Of a stretch of 64,000 bases of DNA, positions 17,378-26,868 are shown piece after piece. The position numbers and the translations under genes are program-made. Position 1 is the stretch's first letter; every line of letters starts with the position of its first letter. The stretch spans positions 2,790,001-2,854,000 of the forward strand of contig NZ_CP077291.1 of assembly GCF_019048065.1 (NCBI RefSeq), in the 5' to 3' direction. The stretch is from Citrobacter farmeri. GTDB taxonomy: Bacteria; Pseudomonadota; Gammaproteobacteria; Enterobacterales; Enterobacteriaceae. The notes under the pieces are model-generated. The model was not told where the DNA came from. It saw only the letters and a list, made by a program, of their open reading frames with translations, and did no database searches.

Positions 17378-19254
17378 GGTGTTTCTCCTTTCGCTGCGGT
17401 CAGCGCGTTTAACAGACCGTCGCGAGTTAATAACGTCGGCAGCGCCTGACCTTTCGGTAAGCCGGGGCCATAAATTTGGTTATACGGTACGGCAACCTGG
17501 CCGCGTGATTTCAGAAACGCCGTGATGTCATCAGACGGCAACGTCCAGTCGCCGCGCAGGGCCACCACATCCGGTTCCTGTAGCGCCACCTGTACCGCTT
17601 CGGTATTCAGTACGTTGTATTTATTGACCTTGCAGGTGATACACCAGTCGGCGGTCACATCGATGAATACGCGCTTATGCTGCGCAAGCGCATCGGCAAT
17701 CGCCTGTTCGCTGAGCGGTTGCCAGTGGACGCGCTCTTTCACCGCACTTTGAGGAGTAATACCCAGATGAGGCAGGAGCAGCGTTGCCAGCCAGAGAGCC
17801 GACCCGAGCATCATCAGGCCGAGCAGGCGTCGCAATCCGTTCATCCAGCGCCCCGGCTTCGGCAGACGAAGCGCCAGACCCGGACGCAGCGCGACCAATA
17901 GCCATGGCAGACTCATCCCGACGCCGAGCGCGAAGAAAAGTCCCCACAGGACAGGCAGCGACGCCGTCAATGCTACCGCCACCGCCGTGCCGAGAAACGG
18001 CGCGCTACACGGTGTTGCCAGCAGCGTGGCGAACGCGCCCTGCCAGAAATGCCCTGCCAGATTGTTGCCGCCGTAAGTCGCCAGTCGGGTGGTCATTGAT
18101 GACGGCAGGCGGAATTCAAACAGACCAAACAAACTGGCGCTGAACGCCAACATCACCAGCGCCATCCCACCGATAAACCACGGATTCTGGAACTGGATCC
18201 CCCAGCCCAGCGCCTGATTGCTCAGTCGTAGCACGGTCATCAGCAGCGCCAGCGCCATGAAGGAGAGCAGAATACCGCCCACCGAGGCGAGAAACTGGCG
18301 TCGTATTTGCCTACGGTTTTTCTCTTCGACGAGCAGAATTGAACCCAGTTTCATCCCCAGCACCGGCAGCACGCAAGGCATCAGATTGAGGATCAATCCG
18401 CCCACCAGCGCCATAAGGACCACCTGCCAGAACGGGAGTCCGGCGCGATCGGCCACCGGCTCATCGCCAACGTTAAGCTGGCTCTCCTGCGCCACGCCGT
18501 TATCCGCCAGTACTATCGTAAGCGATTTGCCGCGCAGATTCGGCGCCCCTTCTCCCCAGCTATCGTTAACCGGCACCGTCGCGCGAAGTCTGTCGCCGTC
18601 GACCCGGATAAGCGGTTTGGCGAAATCCGCATCCTCTACGCTATCAAGAAATAACGCTGGCGAGATCCAGCCGCCGCTGCGCTGCGCCTCGACGATCAGC
18701 TCACCGTTACGCGCGCTGGCACTCAACGTTTGTGTCAGACCTTGCGTCAGGGGTACGCGTCCCATCGCCTGCGCATAGTCATGCGCAAACCCGGCATCCT
18801 GTTGAGAGGGGGTGAGCGAGAACGGATAGTCGGTCAGCAGGCACACGTTGCTACAGGTGGAGAGCGTCAGCACGCCAGCGAGGCGAGCGGGTGCAGTCCC
18901 CCGAACGGTCAGCGGAAACGCAACCTGCTGGTGATAGCCCTGGGTGGTGATACCGGCGACGTCAAAACGGGTCGGCGTCGGCCAGAACCAGTCCACCGCA
19001 GGCATCTCTCCTTTCCAGGCGATTGAAGGCGCAACGCCACCTTCCCCCGGCGAGCGCCAGTACGTCTTCCAGCCGTTTTCCAGTTTGACGTCAATCAGCA
19101 GGCGGGTTTCATCCTGCGCGGACGTATCGGCTCGCAGTCGGACGCTGGCATGATCGTTCTCCGGGGAACGCAGCCAGCCGCTCTCTGCTGCCCATGACGC
19201 GGGCAGCCAGAGTAATAACAGGCAGATCAGTCCCTGCCTGAAGGCATAAATCAT
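17374..19254 (-). CDS. scsB: ScsB, DsbD-like transmembrane reductase
   Basis: A 626-residue protein in three parts: a signal peptide and periplasmic domain (about 20-260) with CSNVC redox cysteines, an eight-helix membrane domain with the LMPCVLPVLGMK and ATPCSAPFLGTA cysteines, and a C-terminal thioredoxin domain with DWCITCKVNK. By the DsbD mechanism it carries electrons from cytosolic thioredoxin to ScsC. It is the central gene of the copper-response operon, after scsA. Confidence 0.94.
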   Translation of the reverse strand: MIYAFRQGLICLLLLWLPASWAAESGWLRSPENDHASVRLRADTSAQDETRLLIDVKLENGWKTYWRSPGEGGVAPSIAWKGEMPAVDWFWPTPTRFDVAGITTQGYHQQVAFPLTVRGTAPARLAGVLTLSTCSNVCLLTDYPFSLTPSQQDAGFAHDYAQAMGRVPLTQGLTQTLSASARNGELIVEAQRSGGWISPALFLDSVEDADFAKPLIRVDGDRLRATVPVNDSWGEGAPNLRGKSLTIVLADNGVAQESQLNVGDEPVADRAGLPFWQVVLMALVGGLILNLMPCVLPVLGMKLGSILLVEEKNRRQIRRQFLASVGGILLSFMALALLMTVLRLSNQALGWGIQFQNPWFIGGMALVMLAFSASLFGLFEFRLPSSMTTRLATYGGNNLAGHFWQGAFATLLATPCSAPFLGTAVAVALTASLPVLWGLFFALGVGMSLPWLLVALRPGLALRLPKPGRWMNGLRRLLGLMMLGSALWLATLLLPHLGITPQSAVKERVHWQPLSEQAIADALAQHKRVFIDVTADWCITCKVNKYNVLNTEAVQVALQEPDVVALRGDWTLPSDDITAFLKSRGQVAVPYNQIYGPGLPKGQALPTLLTRDGLLNALTAAKGETP

Positions 19255-19302
19255 AATTTTTCTCCATGAATGATTAGCTAACGGTACGAAACAGCTGCTT
19301 TG

Positions 19303-19665
19303 TCATTCGCGGAAAACACAGAATCTGAGATGGACACGAAGTCCGGGCGGGGAGATAACGCGCTGCGGGAGGAACGGTAGGCGTATCGTCCTGAGCGGGG
19401 TTAACAAAGCGAGGAGTAAACAGAGCGCAAGAATCGCCCCCTCAAAAACAACCGGCGGCGCGGTCAGCAGCGATTTTGCGCTGAGCTCGCATGGGGTTAC
19501 GGGTGACGTTTCCTCTGCCACGGAGGTCGGAGACGGCGTTGCCGTGACGACGGTTGTCTCCATCTGCAACGCATGCAGACCCGCCATGCGCTGCGCGGTA
19601 CAGACTATCACCACGACACATGCCAGGCAGAGAAACCACCATCCCATCCGTTGACGTTTCGCCAT
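19303..19665 (-). CDS. scsA: ScsA, small membrane protein
   Basis: A 120-residue protein with two hydrophobic segments (about 8-25 and 75-95) and a threonine/serine-rich middle, matching Salmonella ScsA in length and sequence. The start at 19665 (MAKRQRMGWW) is preferred to one five codons upstream because it gives the family length and has a GAGGG site. ScsA is reported to relate to hydrogen peroxide and copper tolerance; its biochemical role is unknown. A possible promoter, TTGCGT-16-TAAGAT on the minus strand, lies about 40 bases upstream. Confidence 0.88.
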   Translation of the reverse strand: MAKRQRMGWWFLCLACVVVIVCTAQRMAGLHALQMETTVVTATPSPTSVAEETSPVTPCELSAKSLLTAPPVVFEGAILALCLLLALLTPLRTIRLPFLPQRVISPPGLRVHLRFCVFRE

Positions 19666-19779
19666 TACACCCTCACTCATTGACGCGAGTTATCTTAGCG
19701 GCTCACGTGTTTTACGCAACCTCCGGGCTGTAAAGTTATGTTGTCCCGCAGGTTGGCATTCTTTCGCGACAGGATTACC

Positions 19780-19788
19780 CTACACTTA
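19780..19788 (+). promoter_or_regulatory. Sigma-S-type -10 element of cbpA
   Basis: CTACACTTA fits the sigma-S -10 consensus (CTAYACTTA) exactly and lies about 60 bases upstream of cbpA, which is sigma-S dependent in E. coli. No good -35 is found at 17-base spacing, consistent with sigma-S promoters. Confidence 0.6.
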
Positions 19789-19846
19789 CTGGTGACACCT
19801 TTTCAGGGATCCCTTCAGCCTGTATTGATTAACCCGAGAGAACGCT

Positions 19847-20767
19847 ATGGAATTAAAGGATTATTACGCCATCATGGGCGTGAAACCGACGGACGATCTC
19901 AAGACTATCAAGACCGCTTACCGCCGACTGGCCCGCAAGTATCATCCCGATGTCAGCAAAGAATCCGACGCCGAAGCCCGCTTTAAAGAGGTCGCCGAAG
20001 CCTGGGAAGTGCTGAGCGATGAACAGCGACGCGCCGAATACGATCAGCTCTGGCAGCACCGCAATGACCCACAGTTCAACCGTCAGTTCCAGCAGGGCGA
20101 GAACCAGAGTTACAACGCCGAAGACTTCGACGATATCTTTTCCTCCATTTTTGGTCAGCACGCACGTCAGTCGCGCCAGCATCGTGCCAGCCGTGGACAT
20201 GATATTGAAATTGAAGTCGCGGTTTTTCTTGAAGAAACGCTCGCTGAACACAGCCGTACCATCAGCTATAACCTGCCGGTCTACAATGCTTTTGGCATGG
20301 TTGAACGTGAAATCCCGAAAACCCTTAATGTGAAGATTCCGGCGGGTGTCGGCAATGGTCAACGCATTCGCCTGAAAGGCCAGGGTACGCCCGGTGAAAA
20401 TGGCGGACCAAACGGCGATTTGTGGCTGGTTGTCCACATCGCGCCGCATCCCTTGTTTGATATTGTTAACCAGGATCTGGAAATTGTCGTACCGCTCGCC
20501 CCGTGGGAAGCCGCGCTGGGCGCGAAGATTGCCGTCCCCACACTGAAAGAGAGCATTCTTGTCACCATCCCCCCCGGCAGCCAGGCCGGACAACGATTAC
20601 GCATCAAAGGTAAAGGTCTGGTCAGTAAAAAACAGACCGGTGATTTGTATGTCGTACTTAAGATAGTGATGCCGCCGAAACCGGATGAACGCGCAACTGC
20701 GCTGTGGCAACAACTGGCAGAGGCACAGTCAGGATTTGATCCGCGCAAAGATTGGGGGAAAGCATAA
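19847..20767 (+). CDS. cbpA: Curved DNA-binding protein CbpA (DnaJ paralogue)
   Basis: A 306-residue co-chaperone: J domain at 1-70 with the HPD motif at 33-35, a linker rich in Gln and Asp/Glu, then two DnaJ-type C-terminal substrate-binding domains ([19 protein letters not shown], then [19 protein letters not shown]). It stimulates DnaK and binds curved DNA in stationary phase. It shares a TAATG junction with cbpM, its inhibitor. Confidence 0.95.
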   Translation: MELKDYYAIMGVKPTDDLKTIKTAYRRLARKYHPDVSKESDAEARFKEVAEAWEVLSDEQRRAEYDQLWQHRNDPQFNRQFQQGENQSYNAEDFDDIFSSIFGQHARQSRQHRASRGHDIEIEVAVFLEETLAEHSRTISYNLPVYNAFGMVEREIPKTLNVKIPAGVGNGQRIRLKGQGTPGENGGPNGDLWLVVHIAPHPLFDIVNQDLEIVVPLAPWEAALGAKIAVPTLKESILVTIPPGSQAGQRLRIKGKGLVSKKQTGDLYVVLKIVMPPKPDERATALWQQLAEAQSGFDPRKDWGKA

Positions 20768-21072
20768 TGGCTAACGTCACCATCACCTTTACGGTTACCG
20801 AATTTTGTCTGCGCACCGGCGTGACGGAGGAAGATCTGAATGAGATCGTGGGGCTGGGCGTCATCGAACCTTATGCCGAAACGGCGGATAACTGGCAGTT
20901 TGACGATCATGCGGCCACCGTGGTGCAGCGCGCCCTGCGACTACGTGAAGAACTGGCGCTTGACTGGCCGGGGATCGCCGTGGCGCTAACGCTACTGGAA
21001 GAGAACACCCGTTTGCGCCAGGAAAATCGCCTGCTGCGACAACGACTCGCGCGATTTATCACTCATCCATAA
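20767..21072 (+). CDS. cbpM: CbpM, inhibitor of CbpA
   Basis: A 101-residue protein of the MerR-like/CbpM fold ([64 protein letters not shown]). In E. coli CbpM binds the CbpA J domain and blocks its co-chaperone and DNA-binding activities. The start at 20767 overlaps the cbpA stop by one base (TAATG), fixing the ratio of the two proteins; an upstream in-frame ATG inside cbpA is less likely. Confidence 0.94.
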   Translation: MANVTITFTVTEFCLRTGVTEEDLNEIVGLGVIEPYAETADNWQFDDHAATVVQRALRLREELALDWPGIAVALTLLEENTRLRQENRLLRQRLARFITHP

Positions 21073-21193
21073 ATTCAGGGCAGCGAGCGTAAGCTGCCCA
21101 TTTATCAGGCGATGATATAAATCAACGCTGGCTCAAAGGGATAGCCGTAAGATAGTGGTATTAGAAATGCCACTTTATGGAAGTCAGAAGGCA

Positions 21194-22273
21194 ATGAGCG
21201 AAAAAAGCAGAAAGCGCTGGCAACGCCGCCCTGGAACGACGGGCGGCAAATTGCCATGGAATGACTGGCGTAATGCCTCCACCTGGCGCAAAGCCACACA
21301 GTGGCTGCTGCTGGCGATCAATATTTACATTGGCGTGACGTTTTACTACTGGGTGCGTTATTACGAAACCGGTGGATCCAGTCTGTACGTTCCCCGACCT
21401 GGCGGCATTGAGGGCTGGCTACCCATCGCGGGTCTGATGAATCTGCGCTACACGCTGGAAACCGGCACTCTGCCCCCTGTTCACGCCGCCGCCATGCTCC
21501 TGCTGGTCGCGTTTATGCTGATCGGTCTGCTGCTCAAGAAATCGTTTTGCTCATGGCTGTGCCCGGTGGGTACGCTGTCCGAACTCATCGCCGATGTGGG
21601 TAAAAAATTATTTAGTCGCAACTTTTCGCTACCTCGCTGGCTGGATATCCCCCTGCGCGGCCTGAAATATTTGCTGCTGGCCTTTTTTCTCTATATTTCA
21701 CTGTCGATGCCGGCCCAGGGCATTCAATATTTTCTGATGTCGGCCTACGGCATTATTATCGATGTGAAGATGCTCGATTTCTTTCGCAATATCGGTACGG
21801 TCACGCTGCTGAGCGTCGCCTTACTGGTGGTGATAAGTCTGTTCATTCGCAACGCGTGGTGTCGTTATTTGTGTCCCTATGGCGCCCTGCTCGGCCTGCT
21901 TTCCCTGCTCTCACCATTCAAAATCCGCCGCAATGCGCAAAGCTGTATCGACTGCGGGAAATGTGCCAAAAACTGCCCGTCGCGCATCCCGGTGGATAAG
22001 CTGATTCAGGTGCGAACGGTTGAATGTACCGGCTGTATGACCTGCGTGGAATCCTGCCCGGTGGCCTCAACGCTGACATTTTCCCTGCACACACCAACGG
22101 GGAAGGCAGAAACGCGCCGGGGGACGCTGTCGGGTATGGCGATGACGCTGCTGGTACTCGGCATCCTGTTCACCCTCATTGCATTCGCGATGCTGATGGG
22201 CATTTGGGACAGTCCGGTGCCGGAGCAGCTTTATTTCCGTCTGATTCCTGAGGCAAGGACAATCGGACATTAA
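21194..22273 (+). CDS. yccM: Polyferredoxin-like membrane protein YccM
   Basis: A 359-residue NapH/CcoG-type membrane protein with five or six helices, two C-x3-CP motifs at helix ends (FCSWLCPVG and WCRYLCPYG), and two C-terminal 4Fe-4S clusters (CIDCGKCAKNCP and CTGCMTCVESCP). Such proteins carry electrons from quinol or cytoplasmic donors toward the periplasm. It resembles E. coli YccM over its length. The ATG at 21194 matches the family N-terminus; a GTG at 21155 would add 13 residues. The tor genes found beside yccM in E. coli are missing. Confidence 0.9.
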   Translation: MSEKSRKRWQRRPGTTGGKLPWNDWRNASTWRKATQWLLLAINIYIGVTFYYWVRYYETGGSSLYVPRPGGIEGWLPIAGLMNLRYTLETGTLPPVHAAAMLLLVAFMLIGLLLKKSFCSWLCPVGTLSELIADVGKKLFSRNFSLPRWLDIPLRGLKYLLLAFFLYISLSMPAQGIQYFLMSAYGIIIDVKMLDFFRNIGTVTLLSVALLVVISLFIRNAWCRYLCPYGALLGLLSLLSPFKIRRNAQSCIDCGKCAKNCPSRIPVDKLIQVRTVECTGCMTCVESCPVASTLTFSLHTPTGKAETRRGTLSGMAMTLLVLGILFTLIAFAMLMGIWDSPVPEQLYFRLIPEARTIGH

Positions 22274-22274
22274 C

Positions 22275-22311
22275 AACCACCGGATGGGGCATCCGCCGCC
22301 ATCCGGTGGTT
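22275..22311. terminator. Bidirectional terminator yccM / AI-2E protein
   Basis: A 13-bp inverted repeat (AACCACCGGATGG/CCATCCGGTGGTT) with an 11-base loop sits one base after the yccM stop and six bases before the stop of the convergent gene. Confidence 0.75.
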
Positions 22312-22316
22312 ATCGA

Positions 22317-23432
22317 TCACTCCGGTTTCTTGTCCTCGTTGATGCCATCCTCAATAAAATCTTTATCGAGTTCTTCGGCATTCCCTGCGTGGTCACGCCC
22401 GGAAAGAATATTCCAGCAGGCAATAAACAGCGCGGCGACGAGCGGACCAATAACGAAACCATTGATGCCATAAATCTCCATTCCGCCCACCGTAGTGATC
22501 AGAATCAGGTAATCAGGCATTTTGGTATCTTTGCCGACCAGAATGGGGCGCAGAATATTATCCACCAATCCCACCACCACCACGAAGAAGCCGACGATGA
22601 AAAAGCCCTGCCACAGTTGCTGTGTCGAAAAGAGATAAATGGCCGCCGGCACCCAGATAATGGCGGAACCCACGGCGGGGATCAGTGACAGGAACGCCAT
22701 CAATGCCCCCCACAGAATGCTGCCATCAATACCGACAATGTAAAACGCAATCCCGCCCAGCGTCCCCTGGACGATCGCCACCACAACCGTGCCTTTCACC
22801 GTCGCCCGGGAGACCGCTGCAAACTTCGCAAACAGATGCTGCTTAACGAAATTCGACAACGGCAGCGAGTCAAGGATTTGTCGAACCAGAAACGGTCCAT
22901 CTTTGAGCAGGAAAAAGAGCAGGTAGAGCATGATGCCGAAACTGATCGCGAAACCAAAGGTGCCTTTGCCTATCAGGAAGGCGCTTCCGGCCAGATATTG
23001 CCCGCCCTTTAATGCCGCATCGGACAGTTTCTGCTGGATTTTAGCCGCGTTATCGAGATCGTGGTCGGCAAGAAACGAACGCGCCCACTCTGGCATATGC
23101 GCAAACAAACTGGCCACTACTTCCGGGAACTGAGCGTCGTTATGCTGCAGCTTGTTGTAAACCACGTTCAGTTCAACGGCAAGCGAGGAGAGGATCAGCA
23201 TTAATGGGATGAACACAATCAGGCAAATGATGCCCAGCGTCAGTAGAGACGCCACCCCGTTACGCTCCCCCAATGCCGAACGCAGCTTGTTTTTCACCGG
23301 GTAGAAGATAACCGTCAGTATCGCGGCCCATAAGATGGCGGAAAAGTACGGCGACAGCACATCGAAGAAAGCCCATGTCACCATGGCGAGAAGAAAAAGG
23401 AAAAAACCTTTATTCAGTCCGTTAAAACGCAT
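22317..23432 (-). CDS. AI-2E family (UPF0118) transporter
   Basis: A 371-residue polytopic protein with about eight helices and the family-specific C-terminal motif GLVDNILRPILVGK followed by ...GGMEIYGINGFVIGPLVAALF. The family includes TqsA, linked to autoinducer-2 export, and sodium/proton antiporters; paralogues such as YdiK and YhhT have no settled substrate. It is a single gene, convergent with yccM; its upstream gap of 215 bases is shared with the divergent sugar-acid operon. Confidence 0.85.
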   Translation of the reverse strand: MRFNGLNKGFFLFLLAMVTWAFFDVLSPYFSAILWAAILTVIFYPVKNKLRSALGERNGVASLLTLGIICLIVFIPLMLILSSLAVELNVVYNKLQHNDAQFPEVVASLFAHMPEWARSFLADHDLDNAAKIQQKLSDAALKGGQYLAGSAFLIGKGTFGFAISFGIMLYLLFFLLKDGPFLVRQILDSLPLSNFVKQHLFAKFAAVSRATVKGTVVVAIVQGTLGGIAFYIVGIDGSILWGALMAFLSLIPAVGSAIIWVPAAIYLFSTQQLWQGFFIVGFFVVVVGLVDNILRPILVGKDTKMPDYLILITTVGGMEIYGINGFVIGPLVAALFIACWNILSGRDHAGNAEELDKDFIEDGINEDKKPE

Positions 23433-23603
23433 TAGAGGATCCTGTAAACAAAGAAACTCTGTGGACTATAGGACTGATTGCGGATTTTACAAAGCCGACA
23501 GGCAGAAAACCCTCTGCCGGGGCTCCACCGTCAAAGTGTGATAGTGCTCATTGTTTCGCCAAAAGGAATTGCTTTTAGCTTAAGAATAGATCAATCATAA
23601 TCA

Positions 23604-23636
23604 TATACACGAACACAGTCCGTATATACGAACAAA
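23604..23636. promoter_or_regulatory. Repeat-rich operator-like site before the sugar-acid operon
   Basis: Two direct copies of ATATAC(AC)GAACA (about 23604-23615 and 23623-23634) and a perfect 10-bp palindrome CGTATATACG at 23621-23630 lie just before the ribosome binding site. This is a plausible binding site for the IclR regulator encoded at the other end of the locus. Confidence 0.4.
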
Positions 23637-23647
23637 ATGGAGAAATG

Positions 23648-24802
23648 ATGAGCGCTTTCGATTACAGCAACCCGGTTAAGTTTTATTTTGGGGCAGGTAA
23701 ATTCAATCAGTTAGGTGAGATAGCCTCGACACACGGGCGCAAAGTGTTGCTGGTCGTATCTGACAGCACTAAACACACGGGCCAACTTGAACGCGCGCAA
23801 CTGGCGCTTTCTGAAGCCGATATCGCCTTTGCCATTTACGATCGCTTTATGCAGAATCCGCTTTCGACACTGGTTGAAGAAGGTGCGGCGCTGGCCAGAG
23901 ACGAACGCTGCGATCTGGTCATCGGGATCGGGGGCGGTAGCGCAATGGACATGGCCAAAGGCATCGCCTTCTGCGCCTGTAATGAAGGGAGTATCTGGGA
24001 CTATGTGTTTGGCAAAAAACAGGCCCAGCACGCGTTGCCGGTGATATTAATCCCTACCACTGCCGGTACCGGCAGTGAAGCGAACCGGACTGCTGTGTTC
24101 ACCAACCCGCAAACGCATGACAAAAAGGGACTGGTCAATCCCCTGATTTATCCTGTCGCCGCCATTATCGATCCCGAACTGATGCTCACTCTGCCCAAAC
24201 GCGTTATCGCCGGTCCGGGTGCAGACGTCCTCTTCCATGCCCTGGAATCCTATATCTCGCGCAACGCCAATCCATTCAGTGAGATGCTTTCCCTGCAGGC
24301 CATTCGTCTGCTGGCAAAAAACCTGCCACGGGTTTATGCGGACGTGAACTGTCTGGAGGCGTGGGAAAAAGTGACACTGGCCAGCACACTCGCGGGAATG
24401 GCGATTGACTGTGCGGGAACGACATTGCCGCATGCGCTGCAACATCCAATGGGCGGGTTGCTGGATGTGGTGCACGCAGAAGGGATTGCCGCCGTCTACC
24501 CGGCCTTTCTTGAATACACCTGGTCCGCCTCTCCAGAGAAGTTTGCCGCCATCGCGCACGCAATGGGCGTTAACACGCAGGGAATGACCACCGAACAGGC
24601 GGCACAAAGCAGTGTCTCCGCCGTGACCGATTTCCTGAAAGGCATCAATATGCTGCCGACGCTGAGCGAACTTGGCGTGAAGGAAGAACATTTCGACTGG
24701 ATCATTAATAACGTGCTAACCACGATGAATGTGGTTTTAAACAATAACCCACGCGTGCCTGATGCGAAGACGCTTCGCGATCTTTTAACCCGTAGCCTTT
24801 AA
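23648..24802 (+). CDS. Iron-containing alcohol dehydrogenase
   Basis: A 384-residue group III alcohol dehydrogenase. It has the NAD-binding GIGGGSAMDMAK motif (about 95-106) and the likely iron ligands in GADVLFHALESY, LPHALQHPMG and DVVHAEG. TAGTGSEANRTAVF replaces the more usual TAGTGSEVT. The substrate is not readable. Being first in an operon with 2-keto-3-deoxy-sugar-acid kinases and an aldolase suggests a sugar or sugar-acid carbonyl. The second of two adjacent ATG codons (23645, 23648) has the better spacing to GGAG. Confidence 0.85.
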   Translation: MSAFDYSNPVKFYFGAGKFNQLGEIASTHGRKVLLVVSDSTKHTGQLERAQLALSEADIAFAIYDRFMQNPLSTLVEEGAALARDERCDLVIGIGGGSAMDMAKGIAFCACNEGSIWDYVFGKKQAQHALPVILIPTTAGTGSEANRTAVFTNPQTHDKKGLVNPLIYPVAAIIDPELMLTLPKRVIAGPGADVLFHALESYISRNANPFSEMLSLQAIRLLAKNLPRVYADVNCLEAWEKVTLASTLAGMAIDCAGTTLPHALQHPMGGLLDVVHAEGIAAVYPAFLEYTWSASPEKFAAIAHAMGVNTQGMTTEQAAQSSVSAVTDFLKGINMLPTLSELGVKEEHFDWIINNVLTTMNVVLNNNPRVPDAKTLRDLLTRSL

Positions 24803-24819
24803 ACGATAAAGGAATAGTC

Positions 24820-25830
24820 ATGTTCATTATTATTGACTCTGGCTCGTCGGCAACACGATTGTATCTTATTGATTCGGGCGACCTCCGCGTCATTGACAGG
24901 TCGGTTATCCAGATTGGCGTCAATTCCACCATTGATAAGGGAAGCAATGAATTTCTGAAAACAGAGATGGCTTGCGCAATAAAGGCGTTACTCGACAGGC
25001 ACTCACTGTCGACTGAGGAAATTGAATTTATTATTGCCTCAGGAATGATTACTTCTAACCTGGGACTTTACGAAATACCGCACCGGGAAGCGCCTGCCAG
25101 TATTGAACAACTGGCTAAACATGCCGTACATTTCGCGAGCCATACCCTTCTGCCGGTGAATATCCCGGTGATACTGATCCCGGGGATAAAAAATAAAACG
25201 ACGGCTCAGTGGGAAGATCTGAGCGGTATCGACCTCATGCGCGGGGAAGAAACGCAGGCCGCAGGCGTATTATTAGCCTGGAAACCCACATTGCCCTGCA
25301 CGCTGATTGAACTTGGCTCAACGACTAAACTGATATCCATCAACGAAAAAGGCGAAATTGCTGGCAGCATTACCTCACTCAGCGGTCAGGTTTATGCCGC
25401 TATTCTGAAACAGACATTCGTTGCGTCCAGCGTAGAAAATGCCGAAGACGCTGTTTTAGATGAAACGGTTATTGATGCGGCGTACCGTTCCATTTCACAA
25501 AGCGGTTTCCTGCGCACAATATTAATGACGCGCTTCTTACAATTTTCCTTACCGACCACAGCAGCACAGAGAAAACTATTTCTTGAAAGCGCAATGGCCT
25601 GCGACGATCTAAAACTGCTGTCAGATGCCCAACGCCAGGGATTTAATCTCAACGGTGACGTCTATCTCATTGGGAATAAATCACGCTGCACCTTATATCA
25701 CTATATCTTTTCACATTATGCAGAACGTAATGCGCACTTCCATATTATTTCCGATGCGGAAAGTATCGACATGCTGGCGATAACCGGAGCGAGCGCCATT
25801 GCCCGCGCGATACAAAATAACCCGCAATAA
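24820..25830 (+). CDS. 2-keto-3-deoxy-galactonokinase-like protein, divergent copy
   Basis: A 336-residue DgoK-family protein (ASKHA fold). The phosphate-1 loop DSGSSATRLYLID (6-18) and MRGEETQAAGVL (about 140) are conserved, and IIASGMITSNLGLYEIPH matches its neighbour. However, the usual LPG.HSK.V segment reads ELGSTTKLIS, so the acceptor site is altered. DgoK phosphorylates 2-keto-3-deoxy-galactonate at C6. It follows the dehydrogenase by 17 bases and precedes a second DgoK-like gene by 12. It may have another substrate, form a heteromer, or be inactive. Confidence 0.75.
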   Translation: MFIIIDSGSSATRLYLIDSGDLRVIDRSVIQIGVNSTIDKGSNEFLKTEMACAIKALLDRHSLSTEEIEFIIASGMITSNLGLYEIPHREAPASIEQLAKHAVHFASHTLLPVNIPVILIPGIKNKTTAQWEDLSGIDLMRGEETQAAGVLLAWKPTLPCTLIELGSTTKLISINEKGEIAGSITSLSGQVYAAILKQTFVASSVENAEDAVLDETVIDAAYRSISQSGFLRTILMTRFLQFSLPTTAAQRKLFLESAMACDDLKLLSDAQRQGFNLNGDVYLIGNKSRCTLYHYIFSHYAERNAHFHIISDAESIDMLAITGASAIARAIQNNPQ

Positions 25831-25842
25831 GGTGAAAACAAT

Positions 25843-26832
25843 ATGATCATTATTACCATCGATACAGGAACAACGAATACCCGCGTCTGCGCCTGGCAGG
25901 ACGGCGCGTTACTCGCAGAAGCGGCGCGTGCCGCAGGCGTTCGGGACACCGCTATTACCGGCAGTACGGCCACGTTGATGCAGGGTGTCAGCGACGCCGT
26001 ACTGGAGGTAAAGCAAAAAGCCGCTATCCCTTGCGACGCGAAGGTAGTTTACCTCTCCGCCGGGATGATTACCTCTAATGTGGGCTTATTTGAGATCCCC
26101 CACCTCGTCGCCCCCGCCGGATTAAAAGAACTGGCGGAAGGGATGACGCCCGCGCATCTGCCAGAGATTAGCGATGAACCCATCTGGTTTGTTCCTGGCA
26201 TACGTAATCACAAAGATGACGTCTCACTCGATAACGTTGAGCAGATGGACATGATGCGTGGCGAAGAAACGGAAGCAATTGGCGTACTCAGTAGCCTTGA
26301 TATCCGTGGACCTGCGCTGATCATTTTACCCGGTTCGCATTCCAAATTTGTCAAAATTGATGCGCAAAACCGCATTGAAGGTTGTGTGACCACCATGGGC
26401 GGTGAACTTCTGGAAGTGATTACCCGACATACGATCCTGGCCAGCTCTTTACAGCATCAATTTGCGACCCGCATCGACAGTCCCTCGTTATTACAAGGGG
26501 CCCGCCAGTGCCTGCAAACCGGGCTTTCCCGCACCTGTTTCTCGGTTCGCGTGCTGGACATGTTTGCTTCCTTAACACTCAACCAGAAAGCGAACGTACT
26601 GCTTGGCGCCGTTTTACAGGATGATCTTCAGGCCGTTAAAAACAGTCGGGCATTTGACTGTCCGTCGGATACGCACATCGTGGTATGCGGTAAGGAAGTT
26701 CTCAAATTCGCTTTCGCCACCTTAATCGATCATGACCCGTGGTTTAACGGAAAAATAACCGTCGCGCCGGAAAATAAATCCTTATCCGCAGAGGGATTAC
26801 TGGCGCTGGCGAAACGGAAAAACATTATTTAA
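25843..26832 (+). CDS. 2-keto-3-deoxy-galactonokinase (DgoK family)
   Basis: A 329-residue kinase with all family marks: DTGTTNTRVCAW at 6-17, GMITSNVGLFEIPH, MRGEETEAIGVL, and the LPGSHSKFVKID substrate loop. It would phosphorylate a 2-keto-3-deoxy sugar acid in the cytoplasm for cleavage by the aldolase encoded two genes downstream. It differs from the copy immediately upstream over most of its length, so the duplication is old. Confidence 0.85.
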   Translation: MIIITIDTGTTNTRVCAWQDGALLAEAARAAGVRDTAITGSTATLMQGVSDAVLEVKQKAAIPCDAKVVYLSAGMITSNVGLFEIPHLVAPAGLKELAEGMTPAHLPEISDEPIWFVPGIRNHKDDVSLDNVEQMDMMRGEETEAIGVLSSLDIRGPALIILPGSHSKFVKIDAQNRIEGCVTTMGGELLEVITRHTILASSLQHQFATRIDSPSLLQGARQCLQTGLSRTCFSVRVLDMFASLTLNQKANVLLGAVLQDDLQAVKNSRAFDCPSDTHIVVCGKEVLKFAFATLIDHDPWFNGKITVAPENKSLSAEGLLALAKRKNII

Positions 26833-26868
26833 CTCCTTTGTACCCTACAAAAAATAAAGGTTTAATTT

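Noticed and set aside
19853..20593. A 246-codon open frame antisense to cbpA
   Set aside because: It mirrors the codon pattern of cbpA and shows no protein family features.
22275..22311. Could be a REP element
   Set aside because: It has the right size, but the sequence does not match the REP consensus and only one copy is seen; a terminator between convergent genes explains it.
24047..24691. A 214-codon open frame antisense to the iron alcohol dehydrogenase gene
   Set aside because: Coding evidence for the plus strand (iron ligands, NAD motif) is strong; the antisense product is rich in His, Gly and Arg as expected for a shadow.
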